From NCBI GenBank assembly GCA_963820395.1, contig CAWGAE010000021.1, positions 1-64,000 of the forward strand: DNA of 64,000 nucleotides, written 5' to 3'. The DNA comes from DATFVJ01 sp963820395. GTDB lineage: Bacteria > Actinomycetota > Actinomycetes > Streptosporangiales > Streptosporangiaceae. This document shows positions 46,790 to 56,587 of this stretch, in pieces. Each line of letters begins with the position of its first letter. The stretch's first letter is position 1. A program made the translations under genes and the position numbers. The notes beneath the pieces were generated by a model, which was not told the DNA's origin, did no database searches, and saw only the letters and a program-made list of their open reading frames with translations.

Positions 46790-46910
46790 CAGTGTTCTTT
46801 AGCGTTCGCCCGGGTGAACAGGTTGCGGTGATAGTGGGTTGCGATAGCGCTGCCATGCCGCGCCGGGCAGCACGGCGGCGATCGCGTTCACCAGGCCTCC
46901 GGCCGAGCGC
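46790..46910 (-). pseudogene. IS256-family transposase fragment
   Basis: GGLVNAIAAVLPGAAWQR followed, in the next frame, by YHRNLFTRANAKEH is the conserved segment of Mutator/IS256 transposases around the second catalytic Asp. Only about 40 codons remain. Confidence 0.5.
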
Positions 46911-47569
46911 CTGGCCAATGCGCATGGCCGTGCCTGCCCGGTGGACGTACAGCTTCAAGACGCCGGAACGCTGACCTGTGATCGGCCAGGCTGGCGTGTC
47001 TTGTCCCGGCCGCCGCGCCGCTTGGCCTGGCGCTTGCAGCGGCGCCGGGCGCCAGCGGACCAGCGGACTAGGCTGCGGCTGTAGGTGATCGCGAAGGCCA
47101 AGCCGCGGCGAAGGGCCCTGGATGATGCCGCGCACATCATCCAGGGCCCTGACCGCTGCGCCAGCGCCAGGGGGTTACCCGGCGCAATCTTGTGGGTTAC
47201 CCAGATGTTTACCGGCTTCTTGCGGGGTTTTCGCCGGTTTTACCGGGGGTGTCCCAGCTTTGTAATCTTTGGTTACCGCCGAGTCAGGAGCATTTCACGG
47301 GCCGCCGTGTCGCGGGTGCGGGCGTTGCCGCGTGGGGCCGAACCCTTGCCGGGCACTTGATCCGCTTGCCGCCGGTGCCGGTGACTACCACACGGCAACA
47401 TGGTGCGCCTGCGCCCGGCCCCGCCACGGGAACAGGGACCACCCGGGCCGGTGGACGAGGCAACCGGCAACCATCACATCGGTCTGGCGGGCCACCCCGG
47501 GCGGACCCGCTAACAAGACGCGCCGCCGCCCGCCCAGGGGTGTAGGGGCTGCTCGTCAATCACACGCCC
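46911..47569. other. gap with paired GGGTTACCC motifs
   Basis: No supported gene. GGGTTACCC, a 9-bp palindrome around its central base, occurs at 47172-47180 and 47194-47202 (22-bp period), and GGTTACC again near 47271, in AT-richer DNA. This could be an orphaned operator region. Confidence 0.3.
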
Positions 47570-47802
47570 GAGCTACGCTACATGTTCGACGTCCGGGTCC
47601 ACCTGAACCCGCCCGAGGAGCTTCGCCGGCGCTGGAAAGTGACCCGCGACTGCTCCCGTCGCGGCTACTCAACAGGCGCCAAGTGCTGAGCGAGCTCGAC
47701 CGCCGCGAGCGCGACTTCGAGGCGTTCATCCGCCCCCGGCGGCACTACGCTGACGTGGTCGTGTCGTTCATGCCGGGCCGCTCGCAGGAGGCGCCGGTGT
47801 GA
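47570..47802 (+). pseudogene. phosphoribulokinase/uridine kinase-like C-terminal fragment
   Basis: YMFDVRVHLNPPEELRRRWK, VTRDCSRRGYSTGAK, and after a small shift LSELDRRERDFEAFIRPRRH and YADVVVSFMPG match the C-terminal half of actinobacterial phosphoribulokinases. The P-loop half is missing. The stop (TGA 47800-47802) overlaps the next ATG as TGATG. Confidence 0.55.
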
Positions 47803-48470
47803 TGACATCCGCTCGGTCGGCGGTGGTCACCGGCACCGACTCGCGGATCGGCCGGAGCATCGCTCGAACGCTGCTTGCGCATGGCTGGCGGGTCGCGCTG
47901 GCCGGACGCAGGCTGGGACGCGCTTCAGGAGACGGCCGCGGACTCAGCTTCTGCACTGGTGGCCGGGACTGATGTCAGCGACCCGGATTCAGTGCGGACG
48001 CTGTTCGAGCAGGCTCAGACGCAGTTCGGACGGCTTGATCTGCTGGTGAACAACGCCGGCACTTCCGGCCCTTACGGGTCCGTGGATGAGATCGATGTCG
48101 GCGAATGGTCGCAGACGATCGCCACCAACCTCACCGGCGCGTTCCTTTGCGCCCGTCATGCGGTGCGGATCATGCGCGCACAGCTTCCGCGCGGCGGCCG
48201 GATCATCAACAACGGCTCGATTTCCGCACACAGCCCGCGCCCGGGCAGTGCCGCAGACACCGCGAGCAAACACGCGATCACCGGCTTGACCAAGTCCATC
48301 GCCCTCGACGGCCGCGCCCATGACATCGCGTGCGGTCAGATCGACATCGGCAACGCGGCCACCGAGACCGCGCGCGTCACGAACGGAGTTCCACGGGCCG
48401 ATGGCCGGATCATGCCGGAGCCGACGTTCGATCCGGCTGGTCCCCGGCCTCATCTGCGCGCTCAAGGCCA
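47802..48470 (+). pseudogene. SDR-family oxidoreductase, frameshifted, catalytic Tyr lost
   Basis: ATG 47802 (MTSARSAVVTGTDSRIGRSI) starts a short-chain dehydrogenase N-terminus with an altered glycine motif. After LAGRR a frameshift near 47905 leads to WDALQETAADS, LDLLVNNAGTSG and IMRAQLPRGGRIINNGSISA. The YxxxK site reads ADTASKHAITG, with Asp (GAC) in place of the catalytic Tyr (TAC), Lys kept. The typical later motif DIACGQIDIGNAATE is present; the C-terminus is lost near 48470. Confidence 0.65.
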
Positions 48471-48707
48471 GAGGCGCATGATATGGCCGTGCCGGTCAAG
48501 CAGGACGCTGGCTGTGGTTTCATCGAGCGGGCTGATGCGATCGACATGGCCTGGAGCTGGCGACGCGCATCTGCGGCATCCGGCCGGAATCTGCGCATCT
48601 GTCACGCAGGTCTGTACGGCAAGTCCCATACACAAGAGCGCAACCCGGTGAGGCTGGTCTTTTGCCCCTGCCGTCCCCGCCACCCCGGCGCCTGGAGGGC
48701 CCGCCCG

Positions 48708-49889
48708 TCAGGGTTGCGGGTCGAGCCCGTGCTCCGGGAACACCGCCGCTCGGGTCGCCATGATCGCCCGATCCACGTGATCGGCCGGATCGTAACCATG
48801 CTGGAACGGTATGAACACGGCAGGCTCCCCATCGGTCATGCATTCCGGCGCGCGCTCACCGGTGCGCGCCTCGGCGTACTTGCGCCACGCCGGCGGTGTC
48901 TGCGCGCCGACGTCAACCGGCAGGCCGGCCGCCTCGGCGAGCAAATGGGTCCAGGCTCTGGGCACCACCTGCACGAGGACGTAGCCGCCGCCGCCGATGA
49001 GCACCCAGCGCCCGCCCGCGCTCTGGTGCGCCAGCTGGTGCACCGCGGCGTAGGCGACCCGCATCGCATCGACGCTCAGCCCAAGATGGGCGAGCGGGTC
49101 GAGCCGGTGGCCGTCGCAGCCGTGCTGGCTGACTAGCACCTGCGGGCGGAACTCCCGCAGCAGCGGCGGGACGACCGCATCGAAGGCCCGCAGCCAGCCC
49201 GCGTCACAAGTGCCGGCAGGAAGGGGAACGTTGACGGCGTAACCGGTGCCCGCACCCGACCCGGTCTCATTCGAAAGGCCGGTGCCCGGGAAGAGAGTGC
49301 GCGGATGCTCGTGCAGGCTGATCGTCAGCACCCGGGGGTCGGTGTAGAAGGCCTTCTGCACGCCATCGGCGTGGTGCACGTCGAGGTCGACGTAGGCGAT
49401 CCGTTCGGCGCCCTGGGTGAGCAGCCATTTGATCGCGATCGCGGGATCGTTGTACACGCAGAACCCGCTGGCCGCGTCGCGCATTGCATGGTGCAGGCCG
49501 CCCGCCAGGTTGGCAGCGTGGCCGGCCACGCCCGCCCAGACAGCGCTCGCCGCGGCAACACTGGCGCCGGCGACGAGCGCGGACGCGTCGTGCATCCCCA
49601 CGAACATGGGATTGTCCGCCGTGCCGAGGCCGACCGCGCGGTCGGGCATCGCGGCTGCCCGGCTGGCGCGCCGGACGGCCGCGATGTAGGCGGGGTCGTG
49701 CACGAGTTCGAGCAGCGCGTCGCCGGCCGGCTCGGGGACGGCCACCGACACCCCCGGGGCATCAAGCACGCCCATCTCGCGGGCCAGCGCCATCGCCAGC
49801 TCGACACGGACCGGGGCGAGCGGATGGCCGGGCCCGAAGTCGTAGGCCGCGAGCGCGTCGTCCCAGACCACCTGGAGCTTTTCGCCCAT
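48708..49889 (-). CDS. acuC: acetoin utilization protein AcuC (class I HDAC-like deacetylase)
   Basis: Start at ATG 49889 (MGEKLQVVWDDALAAYDFGP), 393 residues. The arginase/deacetylase fold shows FGPGHPLAPVRVEL, LAGGLHHAMRDAASGF, the metal site AYVDLDVHHADGVQ, HEHPRTLFPGTG and VLVSQHGCDGHRLDPLAHLG, then IGGGGYVLVQVVPRAW. Zinc-dependent removal of acetyl groups, in the usual pathway from acetyl-CoA synthetase. Frame intact. The proC remnant lies directly upstream. Confidence 0.85.
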   Translation of the reverse strand: MGEKLQVVWDDALAAYDFGPGHPLAPVRVELAMALAREMGVLDAPGVSVAVPEPAGDALLELVHDPAYIAAVRRASRAAAMPDRAVGLGTADNPMFVGMHDASALVAGASVAAASAVWAGVAGHAANLAGGLHHAMRDAASGFCVYNDPAIAIKWLLTQGAERIAYVDLDVHHADGVQKAFYTDPRVLTISLHEHPRTLFPGTGLSNETGSGAGTGYAVNVPLPAGTCDAGWLRAFDAVVPPLLREFRPQVLVSQHGCDGHRLDPLAHLGLSVDAMRVAYAAVHQLAHQSAGGRWVLIGGGGYVLVQVVPRAWTHLLAEAAGLPVDVGAQTPPAWRKYAEARTGERAPECMTDGEPAVFIPFQHGYDPADHVDRAIMATRAAVFPEHGLDPQP

Positions 49890-49911
49890 TGCGCCGCCCG
49901 CCAATCCCCGG

Positions 49912-50265
49912 CTACTGTTCCGCGCCCAGTTCGCGGCCGCGGTCGCGTGCGGCCTCGATGGCCGGGACCACCGCCTCCGCCGTCGGTGTTTCGGAGAAAC
50001 ACCGACGCGACAGCGCGGTCGCCGCGTCCCGCGGTGGCTCGGGGATGCTCAGCACCTTGCCGGCTGGGCGCAGCAGTTCCCCGGTGCGGTGCAGATGCTC
50101 CGCACTGGCGAAACGCCCCGCCGATATCACGCTCATCACCTCGTCCACGAGCACAGGCGTGTTCGACATGATACGGACCACAGGCAGATCATGGCCCAGC
50201 CTGTTCTCGATGAAACCCTGAAGTGATACCGGCCGCCCGTAGAGCAGCCCCGAGATCAGGGCCTC
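49912..50265 (-). pseudogene. proC: pyrroline-5-carboxylate reductase remnant
   Basis: FIENRLGHDLPVVRIMSNTP and VLVDEVMSVISAGRFASAEH, then LLRPAGKVLSIPEPPRDAAT, match the middle of ProC. The central dimerisation part is deleted, and the frame goes straight to the C-terminal EAVVPAIEAARDRGRELG and a stop at 49912. The N-terminal NADP-binding domain is absent. ProC makes proline, so a functional copy must lie elsewhere if the cell is prototrophic. Confidence 0.65.
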
Positions 50266-50621
50266 ACCCTGGGCAGCTTATTTGCCCGGCCGGAGCCACC
50301 GAAGGCGGGCTTCCCACCGCAGGAGTGGCGACCCGGCACTGACAAGCGCACGCCGACGTCAACAGCCCGCAGCAGCCGTAGCCAGCACCGCCCCAGGTTA
50401 ATACGCCGTTTCGGCAATGAACGATGATGATCACTCACGGCCTCTCCCGCCGAGGCTCTCTAACCCACCTGAAGAATCCATCATCTGTCAGGCAGGAAGA
50501 AGCTCCTGACCGCATGGCTGGACGGTGCAGCCTGAAATCTTGTTCAACTGTCAAAGTCATCGACCCAACGGGGTCGCTAGCTGCTGCCAGCTTCATGGGA
50601 TGTGACACGGGTCGTGGCCGG
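50266..50621. other. gap without recognisable gene
   Basis: No supported coding sequence or structure. Confidence 0.4.
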
Positions 50622-51230
50622 TCATGATGACGCTGCCGCGCAGGGACCGCGGGTGGCCTGCACCGCTGTTGCGACCATATGCGCGTACAGTTTCGCCCCT
50701 GACGGGCGGGGATGCACATCGTCGTCCCAGAGCAGGCCGGTGTGGTGCTCGATGGTCGCGAACCAGTTGGCGAGCACGATATTGGTGTGCTGGCGGACGG
50801 CGGCGAGCACCGTGTTGTCCCCGTTCTGCCACGGCCGGGGCGCGAAGGTGTTGACGAGCACCAGCTTGCGGTGCGGTCCTATCGTGGTGAGCAACTGGCG
50901 GATCTGGCCCGTGGTGACGGTCCCGTTGGTGCCGAGCCCCAGGACGAGCACGGGACGGAGCCTGCCGGTGTCGGCGAGCCGTTGCGCGACGGTGAGGCCG
51001 GCGCTCATCTGCCGGCTGATCACCGCATCTATGGAGATCCCTTTGAGGGCAGCCTGCAGCTGCGGGGCGGCCGCGAGCATGACCGAATCCCCGATGGCGG
51101 TGAGCTTCGAGCCAGGAATCTTCGACTGGGCTGCCTGGAGGTCGCCGCCGGGTGTGCTGGCCGGGGTCGGCGCAATGTTGTGTTCTTCACCACTTCGAGG
51201 CGAGAGGAAACCCCATGGCAGATAATGGGA
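50622..51230 (-). pseudogene. acyltransferase C-terminal SGNH domain
   Basis: The frame is open upstream of ATG 51080 and contains the SGNH block I, SKLTAIGDSVMLAAAPQLQA (catalytic Ser in GDS). Block III, VLVLGLGTNGTVTTGQ (the GxN), and the Asp-His pair LLWDDDVHPRPSGAKLYAHM follow. This is the periplasmic SGNH domain of OatA-type O-acyltransferases. The ten-helix acyltransferase_3 membrane part that normally precedes it is missing, with a stop near 51240. The SGNH domain itself looks intact. Confidence 0.65.
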
Positions 51231-51299
51231 GGGGAAGATATTAGAAAGGCCCTCCGGTAGCTAGTCAGCCGGGAGCCGCCGGAGCGGGCGGCCCTGGGG

Positions 51300-51470
51300 A
51301 GGGCGGTCACGCGGCGGCAGCAGCCTCAGGTGTGAGGGCTGGCGGCCGCCGGGGCCCGGTGGTGAACAGTTGGCGCAAGGGCGCCGAGCTTGCCGGTACC
51401 CCATTTGGCGGCGGTGGATAGGCAGGACCAGCCCGGCCAGGGTGCAGCAGTCGCCGGAACTTCGTTGCTG
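51300..51470 (-). pseudogene. IS66-family transposase C-terminal scrap
   Basis: In shifting frames, CWSCLSTAAKWGTGKLGALA and LRQLFTTGP match the C-terminal end of the intact IS66 transposase (YLSTAAKWGISKLAALRDLF at 35350-35420). Confidence 0.5.
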
Positions 51471-52099
51471 GGCTTACGAGTGGTGCGCAATTGCGTGATC
51501 AGGGACTAGCCATGATGATCGCGGCGTGTCGGTCATTGGATAGCGGACGGCCGCACAAGATCAGGTGGCCGGTAAGGGTGGCGATGCGGGTCGGCCGGGC
51601 GGGAGGGTGCCTGGTATCCGCCGGCGGATATCCCGCCGTGGTGTTGCCCGACACCGGCTTCCTTTGCCTTCTTTTGGCCTGATGGTCTCGTTTGACTTGG
51701 AAGATCGCCGGGTATCAGCGCAGGCGGGAGTGTCTGCCCGCATCAGGATGGATTTCGTCGTTACCAGCCACTGCGTATCGGTACGTTCTGGATGTTCTCG
51801 GAGTTCTATCGGGGGGAGGGGCATTCATGCGGCCTGGGCGCTGCGCGGTTCGGCAGCGCGGCGGGCGATACTATCCGGTGCTTCCTCAAGCAGCCAGTTT
51901 CCTGTATCGACGGTGATCACCGGCTGGATCAGGCATCCGCTCGGTCAGGGGGATTAACGTGACAACGCCCGGTGAAGGAACAGGTGGCGTTCTCAGCCAG
52001 TACGATGACACCGATGTTAACTACCTGAGCTACTGGACGGCCCGCCGGTATGAGCATCGCGCCGAGGTCCCTGCCACCCTGCACGACGATGGATCATCG
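51471..52099. other. gap, possible methyltransferase start only
   Basis: No supported gene up to 51957. From GTG 51959 a frame (NYLSYWTARRYEHRAE) resembles the opening of some class I methyltransferases but runs directly into the ArsC remnant; this is too short to call. Confidence 0.3.
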
Positions 52100-52546
52100 A
52101 TGTCTGGCAGGCCCACAATCCTGTTCGCGTGCCGCACCAACGTCGGCCGAAGCGTGACCGCCAAGGTGCTCGCCGAGCACTATGCCGCCAGCGCCGTCGA
52201 GGTGTTCTCCGCCGGGTCCGAGCCCGGCGACGCCGTCCACCCCGAGGTCGCGTCGGTACTCGCCGACCTCGGGGTGGACCGCACGCAAGCTCCCCACGGG
52301 GTTCGATCCGAACGGCCGCTACGACATCGTCGTGACGATGGGCTGCGGCGATACCTGCCCGGTCTACCTCGGCGCCCGATACGGACTGGACGCTCGACGA
52401 CCCGAAAGGCCAGGACGAACCTACGGTGCGGCGGATCGTCGCCGACACCGACGGGGCCGGGTGCGCCAGCTCCTCGCCAGCCTCGTCCCCGGCCTCCCGC
52501 CGCGCATGTCAGTGCTCGGCGACGCCAGCATGCGTTCGCGTTCCTG
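52100..52546 (+). pseudogene. ArsC/low-molecular-weight phosphatase-like arsenate reductase, frameshifted
   Basis: ATG 52100 (MSGRPTILFACRTNVGRSVT) carries the P-loop CxxxxxR (CRTNVGRS), then EVFSAGSEPGDAVHPEVASV and LADLGVD. A deletion/frameshift near 52285 is followed by YDIVVTMGCGDTCPVYLGAR, then another shift to DDPKGQDEPTVRRIVADTDG. Two indels inactivate it. A thioredoxin-like partner fragment lies convergently at 52782-52919, so this was an arsenate-reduction locus. Confidence 0.7.
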
Positions 52547-52781
52547 AGTTCGGCCGCCCGTTTCGCCGAGTGTCGCGCTCGTGAAGCTCACGGCGGCGCA
52601 CAGATTCCAGGGCGTAGAGCAGTTGCTTCGGCACTCTGGCGACGGTCGACGCGGAGTCCTGCGCGGTGCTGGAAGACGCCGTTGAGGGAGGCGCAGTCAG
52701 GCCACTCGCCGCGCAGGTGTCCGCCATCCGCCGGGCTCCGCGCCCCGTCGTGGACTGGTTGCTGACGCTCATCCCAGCTGG

Positions 52782-52919
52782 CTAGGAGGCCAGCGGGGTG
52801 AGCAGGTCGCGTAGCTGCGCGGGTGTCGGCACGCGGCCGGACACCACGACCTTCTCGTCGACAACGAGGGCAGGAGTGGACATGATCCCGTAGCCGACGA
52901 TGGTGTGGTAGCGATCGGT
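52782..52919 (-). pseudogene. thioredoxin-like (small disulfide redox) protein C-terminal fragment
   Basis: IVGYGIMSTPALVVDEKVVV with SGRVPTPAQLRDLL is the C-terminal half of TM0996/MTH895-type small thioredoxins (cis-Pro in MSTPALV). The CxxC half is missing. Confidence 0.6.
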
Positions 52920-53120
52920 GCCGCCGCGGAGCGGAGCGCCGGGCAGATGGCGCCGTGGTACCGCCGAGTAAGGGACGTGAGTGAGAGCTCGCTGGGGGTA
53001 AGAGGGAGAGCCCGCGGACAGTGGCCCCGGGCGGAAGGTGATCGCGCTCAACTGGCCACGGACAGCCGGGCGTTGCCGGCGAGGCTGTCCAGCTCGGACT
53101 CGCCCCAGTTCTGGTTGCAA

Positions 53121-53642
53121 GACAAGTTCGAGGCGGCGAAGTCCGAGCTGGGCGAGATCATTCAGTCAGGATGGCGACGGTGCTTTCGCGCGCGATAACG
53201 CTGTGCATCATCATCGCCACACTGGCTGCGGGCGGTGCAGACACCGTGTCTCCCCTGGTAAGGAAGTACTATTTACTCCTCCCCAGTATCTCAGGGGTAT
53301 AGTTACGAATTGTAACGGCGGTGTCTCCGCAGGTCACTCACCGTGCGGAGCGGTTCTAGATACCCCTTCCCGAGGCCCAGATCAATAGCCCAGGCCCAGC
53401 CGCCCCCCGGCCGGTACAGGTACAGCATCCGGCGCAAACCTCGACCACACCCCCGCCTGGGCCGACGTCTGGACAGTGCCCAGAACGTCTTACCTGGGTG
53501 GCTTCACCACTACCCCAGGTGCTGCGACCAGCAGGGACGGTGTCTGGTGCCTTCCTAGGCAGCTGAGCTCGTCGAGGACATCTCCCCCGCCGCCGCGATA
53601 GCAACCGGGCGACAAGGAGAAGCCGGGTGGCCCGGCCGACGA
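53121..53642. other. gap without recognisable gene
   Basis: No supported gene; ends at the hairpin terminator of the transglycosylase gene. Confidence 0.4.
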
Positions 53643-53677
53643 CGAGACCCCGTCACCGAGGAGGCGACGGGGTCTCG
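53643..53677 (-). terminator. strong hairpin terminator of the transglycosylase gene
   Basis: CGAGACCCCGTC (53643-53654) and GACGGGGTCTCG (53666-53677) form a perfect 12-bp stem with an 11-nt loop, 13 bp after the transglycosylase stop on the minus strand. Confidence 0.7.
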
Positions 53678-53689
53678 ATCAGGGTCTGG

Positions 53690-54079
53690 TCAGCAGCCGT
53701 CGCTAGCCCACGGGGATCTTCCCATCTCCGCGTAGAGCTTCTGGAATGCTGCGTACTGGGTGGCCACGCTAGCGTTCTGCGGTGCCCCGGAGTAGCCGAG
53801 GCTGGCCCAGGTGCTGGGCAGGAACTGGAACAGGCCACCTGCGCCGGACGAGGGGTTGACCGCGTACGGGTTGCCGCCGGACTCGCGTGCGATCACGCAC
53901 GACCGGTAGTCCTGGGCGGCGATGGCGGTCCGGTATGCGGTGAGCTGTGCGCGGACAGGCGCCGCCGCTGCCTGGTGGTGAGCTGTTTGGGCTGGGTGGT
54001 GGGCTGATGCCTGGACTGTGGGAATAAGTCCCGCCAGGGCTAGACCAATGATTGCAGTGGCCCCTAGGGTGACCTTCAA
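53690..54079 (-). CDS. secreted transglycosylase (lysozyme-like)
   Basis: Start TTG 54079 is chosen because AGGAGG lies 10 nt upstream and it opens directly on a signal peptide (KVTLGATAIIGLALAGLIPT, cleavage near VQASA). The 129-residue product has a lysozyme-like core: RSCVIARESGGNPYAVNPSS with the catalytic Glu in ARESGG, then GLFQFLPSTWASLGYSGAPQ and YAAFQKLYAEMGRSPWASDG. It cleaves peptidoglycan glycan strands like small Rpf/transglycosylase proteins. Followed by a strong hairpin terminator. Intact. Confidence 0.8.
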   Translation of the reverse strand: MKVTLGATAIIGLALAGLIPTVQASAHHPAQTAHHQAAAAPVRAQLTAYRTAIAAQDYRSCVIARESGGNPYAVNPSSGAGGLFQFLPSTWASLGYSGAPQNASVATQYAAFQKLYAEMGRSPWASDGC

Positions 54080-54539
54080 CGAGTTCGAACCTCCTGATGC
54101 AGGGTGGTAATTCGTAGGGGCCGGGGGTGCTCGCAACGCCACCGGTCCCATTTGTTTGTGGGCAATGTGTCCCGCTTGGGGCACATTCGTCCGACCTTTA
54201 CGTATCTCGCGCGTGTGCGCAACCCCGCGGTGGGTGACCTGGGCCACACCTGCCCGATTGGTCATGGCCGCGCGGGCGCCCCCACCAGCGCGTTCGCACG
54301 GCGGGACAGTGTCGGCGGGTGCGGAGGAATGTTGCGGTAAATCCGCGCGGTGCGCATCCGAGCACGGCGCCGTGTACCATCGTGGGCAGGCGGCGGAGTT
54401 CATGTCCACGGGAGCGGTCGGGCAGCTGGAGAGGCGCACCGTGATGGTCTCCGGCAGCCGCGACGAGAGGGTGCGTGTGTAGGACGCGGCTCCGGCGCCT
54501 CCCTGGCCGACCCATTTACCGGCCACGCTGGCTGGATGA
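54080..54539. other. transglycosylase leader region, no gene
   Basis: The minus-strand frame stays open here but reads as non-coding. I looked for a c-di-AMP (ydaO-type) riboswitch, frequent upstream of such genes, and saw no convincing conserved core. Confidence 0.4.
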
Positions 54540-54720
54540 GCTTTGATGACGTGGCCTGCGAGGACAGCGTTGGGGATGGGCGTTGGTGGCATACCCCAGC
54601 AAACGGCGTGAGAACAGGTCGAGCGAAGTGGCCAGGTAGAGCTTCCCCTCGTCTGTTGGGGTACCTACACCCAGCCACTCCGGGCATGACCGCCCGCACC
54701 CGCGCGAACGGGCGGCGGCC
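54540..54720 (-). pseudogene. IS3-type transposase, central DDE fragment
   Basis: GTPTDEGKLYLATSLDLFSR and RLLGYATNAHP, then after a frameshift PNAVLAGHVIKAH, match the first part of the integrase catalytic domain (T-D-EG-LYLA..LDLFSR) of IS3-like transposases. Both ends are missing. Confidence 0.6.
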
Positions 54721-54831
54721 ATGACGCATCTCTCGACGTATGGTGACATGAAACATACAGTGAGTTACAGATAACTGTGTGGCGGGGCGGGCCTTCCGGC
54801 AGCAACGAGACCCCGGTGACCGCCTTTGCAA

Positions 54832-55908
54832 CTACTGGCCGCCGTTTGAAAATGGGCTAGTTGCCGAGGCGCCTGACCATCGGTCCACCACATAGGCGCG
54901 TGGAGGCCTGGAGGCCTCCGCCGTTAGGTCGGCCACGAGTCGGCGGAGGCCTTCACCAAACCAGGCGCCACGGCCATCAAGAGGTTCCGAAAGCACAGGC
55001 TTGCGAAGGAATTCCATGCACTCCGCGGGGCCAATGTCGCAGCGGTACTGGCGAAGATGGTCCCGATCGTCCGGGGCTGGCCTACTACCGGACCGTGGTG
55101 TCGGCCAGGGCGTTCGCTGCGTTGATGTCGACGGCAGGCTTACCGCGACTCCCCGCCCCGGGTCGGCGGCCAGGCCCCGGGCCTGCATGTACTCCAGCCA
55201 CTCCCGGTTCCACCCCGGCTCCAGCCGGTCCGCCTGATCCACCACCGGCTTCAGGTCGTCCGGCACGAGCACCGTGAACATGCCGCCGAAGAACGCCCAC
55301 GCTGCCTCGCAGCCCGCGATCACCGCCTGCGTGGTCTGCGAGAACGTCAAGAACACGAAGCAGTACCGCGAGAACACCGCGGTGAACACCAGCGCGTGCA
55401 GCTTCCGCCGCCGGTCCCCGTCGGGAATCATCCCTAGGTACCCGAAATCGAGCTGTACCTCCTCGCCTGGCTTCCCGTCCGTCACGGGCACCGTCACCTG
55501 CCGGGACGAGGAGTAACCGCACTCCGCTGCCGCGAACCGCGCCAGCGTCCGGTACGGCACCACCGTCCCCCGCCGCTCCAGCAGCTCCCCGATCTTCACC
55601 AGCGTCAGGCCGTCTTTCACCCATCCGGTGACGTCGGCCTTCACCGGCTCCAGCACCTCCCACGACGCGCCGTGCCCGGCCGGGCGGGCCGGGCGCACCG
55701 CCGCGACCACCTGCCCGCGCAGCTCATCGGTCAGCTGCGACTCATCCCCGTCACGGACCAAGCCCGCCGCCTGCGCCGCCTTGATATACCGGCTGGCGGT
55801 CTTCACGTCCACGTTCGCGCGCCTGGCCGCCGGCCGCTTCCCCGCCCCGGCCAGCCACGCCCGCAAGACCTCTTTCACCTGTGTCACCAGAACCTCCCGG
55901 AACGCCAT
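54832..55908 (-). pseudogene. IS21-family transposase IstA, truncated
   Basis: ATG 55908 (MAFREVLVTQVKEVLRAWLA) begins an IstA with a helix-turn-helix (KRPAARRANVDVKTASRYIK) and the DDE domain: PGEEVQLDFGYLGM, ALVFTAVFSRYCFVFLTFSQ, FFGGMFTVLVPDDLKPVV. After LAADPGRG the sequence departs from the family, without the third catalytic residue or C-terminus; residues from about 55100 down to 54832 are unrelated. The IstB ATPase gene is absent. Confidence 0.75.
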
Positions 55909-56108
55909 CCCCTGCCGTCTCTCCAAGTCCGAAATGAACCGGAAGATCACAGCAGGGTGGTCCATCAACTGGCAAACCAGGTGGTCCCATCCCCGTGGCA
56001 ACAACTCTCAGCAGGTGGTCCCATGCTCATGGCAGACGACAGGTGGCTCGCCGCCGAATACGGCCACAGTGAGCCGCCCGTCGCCGCATCGTGACAGGAG
56101 CTGCGTCG

Positions 56109-56232
56109 TGGCTTACCGGCCCATCAGGATCGCGACCGCTATCGCCATGGCCACCGTCGCTGCGATCGCAGCAGTCATCTCCTGCCCCATGCGTGGGTGG
56201 GCGGGGCATTCTCTGTGTCCGTCACGTGGTTA
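56109..56232 (+). pseudogene. DUF2637 (SpdB-like) N-terminal fragment
   Basis: GTG 56109 (VAYRPIRIATAIAMATVAAI, AAVISC) matches the first membrane helix of DUF2637/SpdB-type proteins from actinomycete conjugative elements, then is cut off (PMRGWAGHSL). Confidence 0.45.
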
Positions 56233-56261
56233 AGGGCGCGTGACAGATGATGGTGTTTTCC

Positions 56262-56313
56262 CTGCTAGACTTCTCTAGTCAGCTTGATAGTTGCTCTTCT
56301 AGCAGATTAGAAT
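56262..56313 (+). promoter_or_regulatory. hicAB promoter with nested inverted repeats
   Basis: TTGATA (56284-56289) and TAGAAT (56308-56313) are 18 bp apart, close to sigma70-type consensus, and GTG 56321 begins 8 bases after the -10 box. The -35/-10 region is framed by CTGCTAGA (56262-56269) and TCTAGCAG (56298-56305), an exact inverted pair, with a smaller palindrome GACTTCTCTAGTC (56268-56280). This is a plausible operator for the HTH-carrying antitoxin. Confidence 0.6.
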
Positions 56314-56320
56314 TACCCTC

Positions 56321-56587
56321 GTGGTGAGCCGGAGGATGAAGCCAGCGCAGGCGCTCACCCTGGTACGCAGGCTCGCCCGCGAGCAGGGGCTCACCGTCAC
56401 CGAACTCCCCGGCCGCGGGAAGGGCTCGCACCGCATCTACGCGCTAGCTGACTCTACCGGTACTGAGGTTGCCAGGTTCGGCCTGACCAGTCACGGCTCG
56501 AAGGACCTTTCATGGACGGTGCTCCGCGCGCTGGAGGAAGGGCTGGCGCACCTGTTCGGGGACAAGTGGACGGAGAAACGGAGATGA
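56321..56587 (+). CDS. hicA: HicA-family toxin
   Basis: An 88-residue protein. The small dsRBD-like HicA fold shows PAQALTLVRRLAREQGL, the GRGKGSHRIYAL motif with the catalytic His of mRNA interferases, and RFGLTSHGSKDLSWTVLRAL. GTG 56321 lies 8 bases from the -10 box, so the transcript is probably leaderless. ATG 56336 sits 1 base after GGAGG, too close for use. It overlaps the antitoxin by ATGA. HicA cleaves mRNA until neutralised by HicB. Confidence 0.7.
   Translation: MVSRRMKPAQALTLVRRLAREQGLTVTELPGRGKGSHRIYALADSTGTEVARFGLTSHGSKDLSWTVLRALEEGLAHLFGDKWTEKRR

Noticed and set aside
49305..50171. 288-codon plus-strand frame opposite AcuC
   Set aside because: AcuC on the minus strand carries all deacetylase motifs; the plus frame is a shadow.
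54080..54540. c-di-AMP (ydaO) riboswitch upstream of the transglycosylase
   Set aside because: Searched for the conserved core segments on the minus strand and found none.
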